Positions 34,148 through 44,493 of a stretch of 64,000 bases of DNA are shown here, one piece after another. Source of the DNA: Zygnema cylindricum (taxonomy: Eukaryota; Streptophyta; Zygnematophyceae; Zygnematales; Zygnemataceae); contig JBBHKE010001729.1 in the NCBI GenBank assembly GCA_037447655.1, forward strand, positions 62,001-126,000, in the 5' to 3' direction. The translations under genes were made by a program, and so were the position numbers. Position 1 is the first letter of the stretch. Each line of letters begins with the position of its first letter. The notes beneath the pieces are model-generated. The model searched no databases. It saw nothing but the letters and a program-made list of their open reading frames with translations, and was not told the origin of the DNA.

Positions 34148-35824
34148 TCATCTGATGAGAAGATCCGAGGGCAGATCTGAGAACCAATCAGAATGCAGAT
34201 CTTGCAATCCACATTCGACCGAATCGCTCCTTTCGGAAGTCGACCACTCCAATCCTGACAGCTGGCATGGGTCCAATAAACTTCCCAAATCCTCGGAAAG
34301 TTCACTAAACATTTGATTACTGAGATCTGTTTCCATGTCACAGTTTCCGTTTCCGTTTCCATTCAAAACGGCATTCCCGTACCCGTTCTCGTTCATTCCG
34401 CTTGCGTTGTTTCCGTTGTTTCCATTTCCATTTCCGATTCCGTTTCCGTTTCCAATTCCAATTCCGAGATACATTCCGTTGCAGTTTTCAAGTCCAATTC
34501 CGTTCCCGTTCCCGTTTCCGTTTCCATGTCCATGTCCGTTTCTGTTATCCAGATTCACAATATTTCCAATGTCGGAATTGTCGAACAGATCCGCACATAA
34601 ATCCAATTCTCCGTTAGACATAACTGATTCATAATTCCTTACATTTCCGTTAAAAGAGTTAAAATTGTCGGAAATCGGAAGCAAAGTGGGTTTATTTTCG
34701 GAAATCGAAACTCCAAAATTTCTTTCATTTGAAATTTGAGATTCTCGATTATTCGGATTATTCGATTGTTGGAAAAGGGAAATTCCTGGAGGAGGATACA
34801 AAGGGGTAGAAGAAGAAATATCCCTCACATTTTGAATCCTGGGAATTCTCCCTTCCAATTGGAGTTTGCAAATTTGAGCCGCATTTTTTTGTCCCCTAAC
34901 CAATAAATGGGGCTCAATTTGTCCGTTATGAATCCCATTTTGTGGCTGAAAATTACCGAAAAGCTCTTTTTTAATATTGGGATTTTCTCGAATTCTGTTT
35001 TGGATCACAAGATTTGGTGTGGATTCAAAACATATATTCGGTTTTCCCATTTCCAAATGCTTGCAAGTACAGTTATTTTGGGGTACAAATCCATTCATAT
35101 GTCCACATTCTCTCTTGTGAATTTGGATTCTCCCTTGTCTTTGACTTTGACTTTGGAGTTGACTTTGACTTTGGAGCTGAATTTGAAGTTGACTTTGGAG
35201 TTGACTGTGACTATGGATTTGACTATAATGACTTGGGATTGGAGTTTGACTCACAATTTGACTTCTTTTCGATTCGACAAAAGTTTGTTTTCTATTTACC
35301 GAGTTTTGAGGTACTCCTTGTGAGGCGATATGACCCAAAAGGGCCAAATCAATACTAATTCTGTGTCTTTTCAAAGACACATTTTTTCCCATTTCGGTTT
35401 TCGGAGAAGAATAGTCGAAAATTTGTCCATTTGGAGTTTTCCCCAGTTCTCCAAATCCTCCATTTGTTATTATTGGGTTTTGTCTTTTTCCCTCGGACAA
35501 AGCAAAGGTTTTCGTCTCCTTCTCCGGAAATTTTGTCGTTTGCAGCAGCGGAATGGAGCTCTGTGATTGGCCGAAAACATTCGAAACGTTCGAAAAAGGT
35601 TCCAATTGGGTGGGAGGAGAGAGTCGTCGAAATTTCGACTGTCGAGGATTTTCATCCTCCGAGACACCGGAATTAGTTTGGAAGTCGACGGAAACTCTGT
35701 TATTTGTCAAGTTTGTGGGTGTGTTGATGACGTCAGCAATGTTGGAAGGATGTGGAGAGTGACGTCGCGGAGTCGCGTGTGATGTCGAGTTTTGGTTTTG
35801 GGGTTTTTCGGTATTTGGGCTCAT
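34148..35824 (-). CDS. MYB exon 5 (C-terminal region)
   Basis: 558 codons plus stop; acceptor TTTTTTCAG|ATGAGC in phase 0. It contains a second SQLQSQ tract (about residues 200-235 of the exon), a Cys/His cluster (RECGHMNG…CTCKH) of unknown meaning, a GNGNGN tract (about 430-495) and an acidic C-terminus with DLGSLLDP and 'DWFSDLPSDLL'. Confidence 0.9.
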   Translation of the reverse strand: MSPNTEKPQNQNSTSHATPRRHSPHPSNIADVINTPTNLTNNRVSVDFQTNSGVSEDENPRQSKFRRLSPPTQLEPFSNVSNVFGQSQSSIPLLQTTKFPEKETKTFALSEGKRQNPIITNGGFGELGKTPNGQIFDYSSPKTEMGKNVSLKRHRISIDLALLGHIASQGVPQNSVNRKQTFVESKRSQIVSQTPIPSHYSQIHSHSQLQSQLQIQLQSQSQLQSQSQRQGRIQIHKRECGHMNGFVPQNNCTCKHLEMGKPNICFESTPNLVIQNRIRENPNIKKELFGNFQPQNGIHNGQIEPHLLVRGQKNAAQICKLQLEGRIPRIQNVRDISSSTPLYPPPGISLFQQSNNPNNRESQISNERNFGVSISENKPTLLPISDNFNSFNGNVRNYESVMSNGELDLCADLFDNSDIGNIVNLDNRNGHGHGNGNGNGNGIGLENCNGMYLGIGIGNGNGIGNGNGNNGNNASGMNENGYGNAVLNGNGNGNCDMETDLSNQMFSELSEDLGSLLDPCQLSGLEWSTSERSDSVECGLQDLHSDWFSDLPSDLLIR

Positions 35825-38800
35825 CTGAAAAAACAGAAAAATTAAGAGGAGAAAAAAAAATGATTGTAAGTTTGATGTAAATAGGTTTAAGAAAACTATT
35901 CTCTCTTATTCCTTAAGAGGGTATGCAAACAAAATAGAATAAAGAAACCGAAGAAAAGAAAAGAGAGAAACAAGAAAAAGAAAAAAAGCACAGGAAAGAA
36001 AAAAGGGAAACAAGAAAGAAAAAAAGAAAAAAGAATAAAGAAAAAAAAATGGGAAAAGATAAATAAAACAAAGGATCGAATGTAAATTGGCGTTCAACCA
36101 GCACAGAAACAAAAGAAAGAAAAATGAAAAAATCAAAACGTAAAAAATATAATAATTATCGAGACAAAAAAAATAAAAAAATGTACATAAGAAAATTAAT
36201 GTGTAAGGTGAAAACTAATTCATAAGATAAAATTTAATATATAAGGTAAAATTTATTATATAAGGTAAAAAAAAAGTACCAGTTCCGAAGATGTATTTCT
36301 TTGAAGTAAAACTGCGACGATATTTGCGACCAAATTCGCGTCTTCGTCGTATCGAGGGCCAGAAAAAGACGAAGAAGACGGTACGGTTTTCAGTCCAGAT
36401 GAGACAAAACTGCTGCTCTGTTGAGACTGGCTCGGATTCTGGCTTTGACTTTGGAGTTGACTTTGACTTTGGTTATGACTTTGGGGTTGACTTTGGGATT
36501 GGTTGACTGAATGCGGACGAAAACTGACAGCTGGCGAACTCATTTCAGAGTTTTGTGATTGGGATTTTTGCTGGAAAAAAAAACAAGAAAGGAGAGAAGA
36601 AGCAGAAAGGAGAAAAAAAAAAGTGTGAGTTTTTGCAGAAAAAAAAGAAGTTTGAAGGCAAATCAACTTGGAGAAGAATTCAATAAAAAATAAATTACAA
36701 AATAGAAAAACAGATCAATAAATAAATAAAGAAACAAAAAACTTTTCCTTGTGGAACTTTGATTTAAAATAATAATAAAGAAAAAAAAATGCTTGTCGCC
36801 TTTCTGCTTAATTTTTTTTTTTTTACTTTTTTTTTTTTTGCTGTTTAAAGGAGGGGGGAGAGGGTGAGGGAGAGGGAAGCAGTTTTGTCTCATCTTTTGG
36901 CATTCTGACAAAACTTGAGGATGAATTTTTTTCAAAACCGCGTGCCAGTGGTTCTGAGAAAAAAAAAAAAAAAAAAGTGTTAGAAGATGCTTAACTTTTT
37001 GTTTGTTTTTTAAAGTTCAAATTTGATAGATTCATTTTTTAGCTTCAATTTCTTCTTCAAAAAAAAAAAAAAAAAAAACACATCAAATTTGGAAAACAAT
37101 TTTAGCCTATTGCGTCCAAAACTTAAACCTCCAGATAGAGAGGCAAAAAATATAAAACAAACAGTAAAAAAAAAAGGCGAAACAAAAACTAAGCAAAGAA
37201 ACAAACAAACAAAAAAAAAAGCTCAAAAATCAGCTCTGTATTCCACTTTTTTTTTTTAATTCTTCATTATAAACAATTTATTATTATAATCAAACAATAT
37301 TTTCATCAATTCTTCATTTCTTTTTTTTTTTTTTCCACCATACTTTTGTCCATTATTACTTTTTATTTTTTTTGCGTCGTTTTTTTCCATCTTTTTCTCT
37401 CTCTTTTTTTTTTTTTTTTCATCGATTTTATTTATTCATTTCAAACAAAAGGTAATGATTTAATTATTAAACTATTCCATAATTTAATTTATTTATTTCT
37501 TGCGACGTACTTTTATCGAATTATCGGTCCTTCCCGGTAAATCTCGGACAATTAAAGACCATTTACTCCCATATTTGGCGTACCCCAATATTATTTTTTT
37601 GTCCTCTTCTACAGTAAAAGGCTCCTTGTTCACCTGGAAAAAAAAAAAAAAAAAAAAACATTAAATATTTGAACAGCTAAAACTTTAATAATTTCAAAGA
37701 AACTTAAAAAAAAAAAAAAAAAAAAAAAACCGAAAGCGAAAAATAACAAAAAACATACAGATAAAAATAAACAAACAAATAAACCCAAAACCTGAATTTT
37801 TTGAATCCAAAAAAAAACAAACACATATTCTTGTTTTTCCCTCTTCTTCTTCTCTTCCTATCCTTCCCCTCCCCTCCCAGAAAAACTACGCCTACCGCTA
37901 ATGATTTTGTTTTTTTGTTCTCTTCCACCCCAACTTATGCTCCCTCCTTCCCCACCTCCCTCTCCCTTTCTTCCCTCACTCCCCCTCTCCCTCTCTCTAG
38001 CCCTACTCCTACCCCCTAACCACCCCCTCAAAACCCTCCCATAATTCTCTCCGTCTCCTTCCACTTCCTCGTCACCTTCTCCCTCTCCCTCTCCTTCTTC
38101 TTTCTCCCTCCCTGTACCTCCACTCCCCTTATGTTCCACTACTTTCCCACAAAGTTTCCTCTCTTCCTCTACCCCTATCCCCTCTCCTCTCATTCCGACC
38201 ACCTCATCATAAAATTCTCTTTTTCCTTCCCTCCTCTCCCCTTCTTCCTTGCCAAACTTTTCCACCCTATACCCCTGCCCTCCCCCTCCCCATCCACCTC
38301 CCTCCCCTTCCCTCTGCCCCTCCCCTGTTCCTCCCTTTCCTCTTCGCTCCCCCCTTTCCCCCCCCCCCTCCCTCCCTCTCCCTCCCCCCCCTCTCCCCCC
38401 CTATTCTCCCTCCTCCCTCCCCCCCTATTCCCCCTCCCCTCCCCCCCCTCTCCCCCTCCCCCCCCCCCTCCCCCCCTCCCCCCCCCCCCTCCCCCCCCCC
38501 CCCCTCCCTCCCTCCCCCCCCCCCTCCCCCCTCCCCCCCCCTCCCCTCCCTCCCCTCCCTCCCCCCCTCCCCCCCCCCCCCTCCCTCCCCCCCCTCCCCC
38601 CCCTTCCCCCCCCCCTCCCTCCCCCCCCCCCCCCCCCTTCCCCCCCCCTCCCTCCCCCCCCTCCCCCCCCTTCCCCCCCCCCTCCCTCCCCCCCCTCCCC
38701 CCCCCTTCCCCCCCCCCCTCCCCCCCTCCCCCCCCTCCCCCCCCCTTCCCCCCCCCCCTCCCTCCCCCCCCTCCCCCCCCCCTCCCCCTCTCCCTCCCTC

Positions 38801-39191
38801 TCCCTCCCCCCCCCCTCACCATGGGGTGCAGGTGGTTGAACCAGCGGAGCCGGCAGCTCTTGCTGGACCTCCCCCGCATTTCCCGGGCGATGGCGGTCCA
38901 GCTGTGCGCGCCACGTGCCGCCACGTGGAGGCGGAGGAGGGAGTCCTCCTGGGGGGACCAGGGGCCCTTGACGGGGGGCCAGAGGGGGGGGGGGGAGGGG
39001 GGAGGGGTGGGAGGGAGGGAGGGGGGAATAGAGAGGGAGGGGAGGGAGAGGGGGAGGGGGTGAGGGAGGGGGGAGGGGGAGGGGGTGAGGGAGGGGGAGG
39101 GGGAGGGGAAGGGGGAGGAGGAGGAGGAGGGATCGTCGGGTGGGAGGACTTCTCCGTTGTGGTCACCTTCGAGGGAGTAGAGGGAAGGCAT
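34148..39191 (-). CDS. R2R3-MYB transcription factor, 5 exons, about 830 aa
   Basis: Five minus-strand exons, all joined in phase 0: 39191-38820, 37633-37511, 36953-36915 (3' limit uncertain), 36570-36280, 35824-34148. The start is chosen for its CCACCATGCC context after a GA-rich leader. Residues 73-124 are MYB R2 (KGPW, HSW, LRW). Exons 2 and 3 give R3, with the usual first Trp replaced by Phe (EPFTVEED), then SKW, GRTDNSIK and NHWHAVL. The R3 recognition helix and RWFN-L-P junction resemble plant subgroups such as S21, while KGPWSPQED resembles S22, so subgroup is open. It should bind AC- or MYB-core DNA in the nucleus. The rest is unusually long and repetitive: Pro/Ser before R2, Gln/Ser in exons 4-5, Gly/Asn near the C-terminus, then an acidic-hydrophobic tail that may activate transcription. 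No R1 repeat is seen. Confidence 0.9.
36280..36570 (-). CDS. MYB exon 4 (Gln/Ser-rich)
   Basis: 97 codons, acceptor TTTTTCCAG|CAAAAA, donor GAACTG|GTACTT. About a third is SQ/NQSQ repeats from an imperfect CTTTGACTTTGG array (plus strand), then a short hydrophobic segment 'ANLVANIVAVLLQ'. Confidence 0.85.
36915..36953 (-). CDS. MYB exon 3 (end of R3), 3' boundary uncertain
   Basis: Acceptor TTTCTCAG|AACCAC; reads NHWHAVLKKIHPQ, which completes R3. A phase-0 exit is available only at the weak donor CAA|GTTTTG. A better-looking donor A|GTAAAA near 36826 is phase 1 and would put a stop in exon 4 unless the adjacent 12-A homopolymer is mis-sized by a base. Confidence 0.7.
37511..37633 (-). CDS. 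MYB exon 2 (first two thirds of R3)
   Basis: 41 codons; acceptor TTTTCCAG|GTGAAC, donor ATAAAA|GTACGT. Begins VNKEPFTVEED and ends GRTDNSIK. AT-rich codons. Confidence 0.9.
37634..38819 (-). other. MYB intron 1 with extreme homopurine-homopyrimidine tract
   Basis: 1186-bp intron between R2 and R3. 38428-38817 (390 nt) contains only C and T on the plus strand, i.e. G and A on the transcript, mostly G6-10 runs separated by single A or GA. The flanking 37840-38427 is also strongly pyrimidine-rich. Large poly-Pro and poly-Gly frames across it are artefacts. Confidence 0.9.
38820..39191 (-). CDS. MYB exon 1 (N-terminus and R2 repeat)
   Basis: 124 codons, donor CCCATG|GTGAGG. Residues 1-70 are Pro/Ser-rich from CT-rich sequence; R2 follows with three Trp. 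Markedly GC-rich compared with the other exons. Confidence 0.88.
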
Positions 39192-39309
39192 GGTGGGAGG
39201 GGAGGAGGGAAGGGGAGGAAAAAGTGGGAGGGAGGAGAAGGAACGGAAGGAGGGAGGAAAGCGGAAAGGAATTTTTCTTTTCTGCTTGTTTTGAGTATAT
39301 TAGGATCTC

Positions 39310-39357
39310 TCTGTACTTTTCTTCTCTCTCTTTCTCTCGCTCTCTCTCTCTCTCTTC

Positions 39358-39407
<50 letters not shown>

Positions 39408-39527
39408 TCTTTCTCTCTCTCTTAAATTGTGTTTTCTTTTTTTTCTTCTCTGTCTTGCACTATCTTCTCTCTCTCACTTCTCTTCTTCCTCCCTCCCACT
39501 GTCTCACTCTTTACTTTTAGCTCCCTA

Positions 39528-39570
<43 letters not shown>

Positions 39571-39670
39571 GTCTCTCTCTGTCTGTCTCTCTCTCTCTCT
39601 CTGTCTCTCTCTCTCTCTTTCTCTCTCTCTGTCTCTCTCTGTCTGTCTCTCTCTCCCTCTCTTATCTCCA
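39310..39670. repeat. (CT)n array upstream of MYB start ((GA)n on the sense strand)
   Basis: Two long CT arrays (about 39310-39423 and 39533-39665) 120-475 bp 5' of the MYB ATG, in the presumed 5' UTR or proximal promoter. GA arrays in this position are known binding sites of plant BBR/BPC GAGA factors. Whether they are bound here is inference. Confidence 0.8.
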
Positions 39671-40139
39671 CTCCGATAACTGTCTCCAATTCTCTCCCTC
39701 CCCCCCCCCTCTTTCTACTTCCTCTCCCTCGTACCCTTCGCTGTCGGCCCTCCCCCTCTCGGCCGCAATATTCGGAAGGGCCAAATTCCCCCCGTGGACG
39801 TGGGCGTCACGGCTTGTCACGCGGTGCACTCTTTTGGACGGTAGCGGCGGTACGGTGACGTCGACGTGACCGGCTCGTAACGCTGACGGGGCAACACTGG
39901 CGAGAAATTGAAAGTCCTACGCGGCGACAAAGAGGTGTTTGGAGCGAGATGTCCGTACGATTGTTTCGTACGACGTGTCCGTACGAGAGGTTTGGAACGT
40001 TAGAACGTCATTTTGGTGTCGGCGGCAGTTGTGACCGTACGATTAGTAGCTGATTGAGGCTGTTTGTCGTATATGGGATTCGGGGGAGACTTCGACGAAA
40101 ATTCATTGTACGGATGCATATTCGGGGGCGGCGAAAGTC
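39671..40139. other. MYB upstream region
   Basis: Includes CACGT-type motifs and CGTAC repeats. No TATA box could be placed with confidence. No gene. Confidence 0.4.
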
Positions 40140-41406
40140 GTTTTGGGGGATGTACGGATACCCGAATAAAATCCGGAAATAGAGCGTACGGACGGACTCT
40201 CGGAAAGAGGAATTTTCGGTTCCAAGGTGGTTGCACCAGCAGTTTTACAACACGACAAAATATGCAGAGTTTTGGATTTGTCGTTTTCTGCATCGGCGCA
40301 TGGCGATTCTCCTGAAAGGTCGTAGGGTTTCGCAGGTGCGAAGGATGGACGGGATTCGCTGGACGTCTTTCAGAATTTAGAATATTATCGCACGTGCGAG
40401 CACAGTTCCCGCCTCTCCTCGGAGAAACTGAACTGAAATTTCCGTACGTTCAGCTGTGATTGGACACGGAGGCTTTTCCTTTGACTCTGGAAAGTTGTCT
40501 TATTTAAATTTTGTCTTTTTACAGAGTACGGAAGGCAGCAAGCTAAAATTCTAGTTGAGGGCGGCACGCCGAGGGAATGTCAGTGGAGTCAGTGACGTCA
40601 CACTTAGAGTGTAAAAAGTACGTTGTCGGGTAAAAATGTCGGTTTGTCGTTTTGTGAGTCGAAATTCGACCTGGGGGAAACATCTGGGCTAATGAAATGG
40701 TCGAATCTCGGCCTCGACTGCTGGACCAAAAAGCGACAAAGAAGTACAAAAGGATATGGTTTTCTGTCCGTACAACTGCCACTAAATATAGTATTCGCAC
40801 TAAAACTAGTGTCATTACCACACTATTCGATGTGCGGGTCCAAAGGATCTGTAGCTGTAGAGATCGGTCTTGTGACGCGTAATAAATATCGACACTAAAT
40901 AGCGTCAAAGGCTTAGAACGTCGAAATAATTAATATATAGATAGAGTCTACATCAACTTTATTTTATGTTTTCAATGCCCGAATTTTGGTGAAGTTAAAA
41001 TCGGTTCGAATGCATTGCATGAGAGGCTGTTGTGACGTCACGGGACAACACATGTGACGCCGGAAATCGCACTAAACTCCAACATTTCGGGAGATACGAA
41101 GAAAAGATAAAAAACCGTAAGTTCTGGAACATCAGTTTGCACACAGATCTTGGATTTTAGGAAAATGACAAAAATATTTGAGACTCTCCAGCCTGGTTGG
41201 ACAGTTGCAAGTCACATAGAAATGGCGGCATGCCGGCTGACAAGTTTCGGAAAGCGGAAGAAAAAATATTTTATTTGTCCTGTCGTCTTGTCGTTTTCCG
41301 TGTCGGGTTAGACATTGTTTTGGATACAACCGACAACCAAATAGGTTGAAGAAAAAGAAAATGTACGGACAAACCCTAAAATACAAAACACTATGGACCA
41401 CCACTA

Positions 41407-41604
41407 CACCGCCAATCGCTATTAGAGTCAAGGATTAAATAGCGTCAAAAAATAATTAGTGTTATTGATTCTTATTTAGTGCCTGAGACGTGGCAGAATA
41501 TGGTCCACGTACTTAAATAGCGTTATTAATTGTATTTCAGGTTTTGGGGTCAAAATTTATGGGCACCGTATTAGTGTTATATACTCTAATAGCGATTGGC
41601 GGTG
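41407..41604. mobile_element. TA-flanked MITE family C (198 bp)
   Basis: TA-CACCGCCAATCGCTATTAG … CTAATAGCGATTGGCGGTG-TA, near-perfect TIRs. Confidence 0.85.
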
Positions 41605-43123
41605 TACTGTAGTGTGAGTGTGATTTTGACTTTAAATTTTATTTTATTCTATTTTGGTGAGTGTGATTTAACCCATTTTTTACTTGTATTTTATATATTA
41701 TTTTGTTTTTTTTGCAGAATGTCGACTCAATCCGCTTTTGGGCGGAAAATTATCGGCGGAAAAAGTTTGTTTCTGCCGATTTTTTTTTTGTTTTTTGTGT
41801 CGTTTGTTTGTCTACAAGCGCAGGCATTTGGTGAAACTACTTACAAAGTACCATAACAAAAATACAAAAAAAAAGTTGTTTTGACTTTTCCTTTTAACCC
41901 TTTTTTTTGTGGTTCTCCTCTTGCCGCCCCACGAGGTCGACGTGACTCGAAAAAATAATCTAAACGAAAAACAAATTGTACCTGTTTGTCAAAAAGGTAC
42001 GATTTGTAGTGGTCCGGGTTTTTAGAATGGATGAGGTGCTAATTTTTAAAAACATTCAAATTTAACCACGTCATCAAGACAAAATTTAGAAGACATGCGA
42101 TTTTTCGGCATGCCCTATCGTACTTCATACGTGGCATTGCCACCTCATAGCACGCTTGGCGAAACTACAGTAACACTATTTTCAACCGATATATTTATGA
42201 CACGTGGTCGGAGTTGCAAAAGCTGCTTCGGTGGTCACGCTCAAATGTTCTGTACGGACTCTGTACGGAATCACCACAGTAGAGTTTCGAGCTTCAGAAA
42301 AATCTAAACGCTTTGCCGGGCCACACGTGTGAAATCAAATATAGAACACGACCCGAGAACGCTGAGATATACGCTGCATTTTTGGCACGTGTAAATATAC
42401 GAATTTCCTAGATCCACGTGGCATACATTTTTTTAAAAACCTGAGGCACGTAAAAAAAGTCGGTTAAAGAAACTTTGTGCTGCAACAATATTTTGTAAGA
42501 TTGTTTCGAGTCACGTCAAAGCGGCCGCTCAAGAATTTTGACGGCCTTCCTTATGCCACGTCATATCTTATCATTGGACAACACGTGTGTATGAGCTTTT
42601 TTGTGCCGGTTAATAATTCCTCGTCGATCAAGCGCTGAGCAAAAACAGCGCGAAAAACTGACGGCTTACATGCAGCCGGCAGAAATATAAACTAAACTGG
42701 TCGATTATTACAGTAGTGAGCGAACTGCGAACGGTTTGAGCAAGAATCACATAAGCGTATCCTGACGTCAGTTAGCCGTCATCGCTCGACCAACAACAGA
42801 ATCTTGAACGTGCAGGCAGCTAAAAGAATAGACAAATTTTAGCTGACGTATGTACGGAAACGGTCTAGTAAATGATGAATGACGTGAAAAAAGTTAACAG
42901 TTCGAAGGGTATTTTTTGCGTCATAAACGCTGTCCATATTTTTCCCGCATAGTTGTTCAAATCGTTTATTACGCACGAAACGAACGCGCGAATAATACTT
43001 GCGTCTCGCATTTATCTATTTTAAAAATTCGTTAAAGTGCTACCCGATTATATATCCGTACGTCTCCGTACATTTTACGAAATTTACATTTTTTAATTTT
43101 TAAATTTAAAAGTTCCAATAAAG

Positions 43124-43605
43124 CATAGTTGTTCACGGCGTTTAGTGTGAACGATTTAATCGCGACGAATTATACGTAACAAACGCATTGAACCTTTTGA
43201 AAAAATCGTAAAAATCGTTAATGAATTTTCGTCCGTACTATTCCGTACATGTAAACAAAGATTAATTGTACATATCCCGCAGTTTGTACATTTTTCGTAC
43301 AATTCCCGTCGCTTTTAGTCATAGTCCGTACAGTTTTGGTACAATTCCGTACGTTTACCGTTAAACTTCTGTTCAGTTTACCGGACAGAAAGTACTACGA
43401 AGTGCAGCCTATCTTTTAGACAAATTCCGTACTTTTTTGGGACAAAACCGTACAATTACGGTACATACCGTACAGTATCTATAAATTATCCGTTCAGTTT
43501 ACCGGACAGAAAGTACATCACATTTTTTTCTGATTTATTCAAAAGTCACGAACTATACGTTTTAATCGGAAAAAAGGAAAAAATCGCGCGATTTGAACAA
43601 CTATG
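43124..43605. mobile_element. hAT-type element I (482 bp), nested
   Basis: CATAGTTGTTCACGG … ATTTGAACAACTATG with a perfect 8-bp duplication CAATAAAG (43116-43123, 43606-43613). Rich in CCGTAC motifs and in TTTACCGGACAGAAAGTAC. Confidence 0.9.
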
Positions 43606-44049
43606 CAATAAAGTAAAAAAACTAAAAAAGTAAAAAACCAGCGAAGGTGAAAAAACCAGCGACGGCAACCTCGGGGTTGAACCACACACCATCGACCATG
43701 GTTGCTGAACCAGCGACCGGACTGCCTCGTCGCTGGTTGCTGAACAAGCAACGAGGTGGTCTCACCGCTAAACTATCAACACCGTTAAGCGACCAGGCTA
43801 CCTCGTCGTTGGTTCAACATGGCCCCACATAACATGTCGATAATTTAAAAACATTCACGTTGAAACAAAAAAAAACAAAAAATTCTATTAAATTTAATTA
43901 TTAACTGCATGAACCATGAACCGATTTTACGATTTCAGAGGCACTAAAATATTCCTTCACCTCATCTGGACACAAATTGGAAACTCTAATCCGTGCACTC
44001 TTCCCATTTCTAAGAAGGTGGTTTCTAATCCTGGTGGCTTGAGCGTTGT

Positions 44050-44260
44050 ATTCAAAGTTGCAGTAGATAAAGATACATAATCAGTTGTTTCCAAGAAGCC
44101 CACTGTCTAGAGCCCCAACGTGCTCCCGCTCTATTCCTCGAGTTATAGCCATGGATGCTTTTAGCGAGGTTTGTAAATGCTTCAACAGAGGCTTCAATGG
44201 CAAATTTGATGGCCTCTTTTGTGGCATCAACAATGGCGGCTTCCCTGTAGAGGATGATAG
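44050..44260 (-). pseudogene. possible captured gene fragment inside hAT I
   Basis: On the minus strand about 44240-44050 reads 'EAAIVDATKEAIKFAIEAS' and 'VEAFTNLAKSIHGYNSRN' without a stop. Its regular codon texture is unlike the surrounding GTAC-rich transposon sequence and it is absent from the other family I copies. No family recognised. It could be chance. Confidence 0.3.
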
Positions 44261-44493
44261 TCTACATAAATTCAAACTTACCGCGCGCAAATGGTGCAAC
44301 ATCTCTTTTTGAAAAATTCCGTACAATTTTCCGTATAAAAGTACTAAGCGGATTTTTACGAAAGGTATAAAACCAACGAATAATACGTAGAAATCGTAAA
44401 AAATGAAAAAAAATCACGAATTGAACAACTATATTTTCCCACCGTGGGTTCATGCTAACAGTTAACAATGATTAAATAGTGTGTGACGCCACG

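Larger units (their letters stand above)
42948..44432. mobile_element. hAT-type element I, large copy with a nested family member
   Basis: TIRs CATAGTTGTTCAAATCG and GAATTGAACAACTATA; flanks TTTTCCCG (42940-42947) and TTTTCCCA (44433-44440) form an 8-bp duplication. Arm A (about 14118-14150) is the empty counterpart. It contains an intact smaller copy of the same family, a GCGACGAGG-rich palindromic stretch (43630-43830) and a possible captured host fragment. Confidence 0.8.
40140..44470. repeat. large dispersed repeat, arm B (inverted relative to arm A)
   Basis: Read on the minus strand it follows arm A segment by segment from 44470 down to 40140. It lacks arm A's hAT S1, E and P2 insertions but has its own (MITE 41407-41604; hAT I 42948-44432). 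Its edge lies within about 1 kb of the MYB start codon. The 97-codon minus frame at 40000-40293 overlaps it and is not conserved in arm A. Confidence 0.7.

Noticed and set aside
38131-39063. 310-codon plus-strand poly-Pro frame and overlapping Gly-rich minus-strand frames
   Set aside because: Direct translation of the C/T-rich tract in MYB intron 1; all frames are open because the repeat lacks stops. Only the R2-containing part on the minus strand is real.
39140-39869. Ser/Leu-rich frames over CT repeats
   Set aside because: Microsatellite translations without any domain.
40000-40293. 97-codon minus-strand frame upstream of MYB, considered as a first exon
   Set aside because: Its sequence belongs to the dispersed repeat and the homologous arm A sequence is not open; no splice link to the MYB ATG needed.
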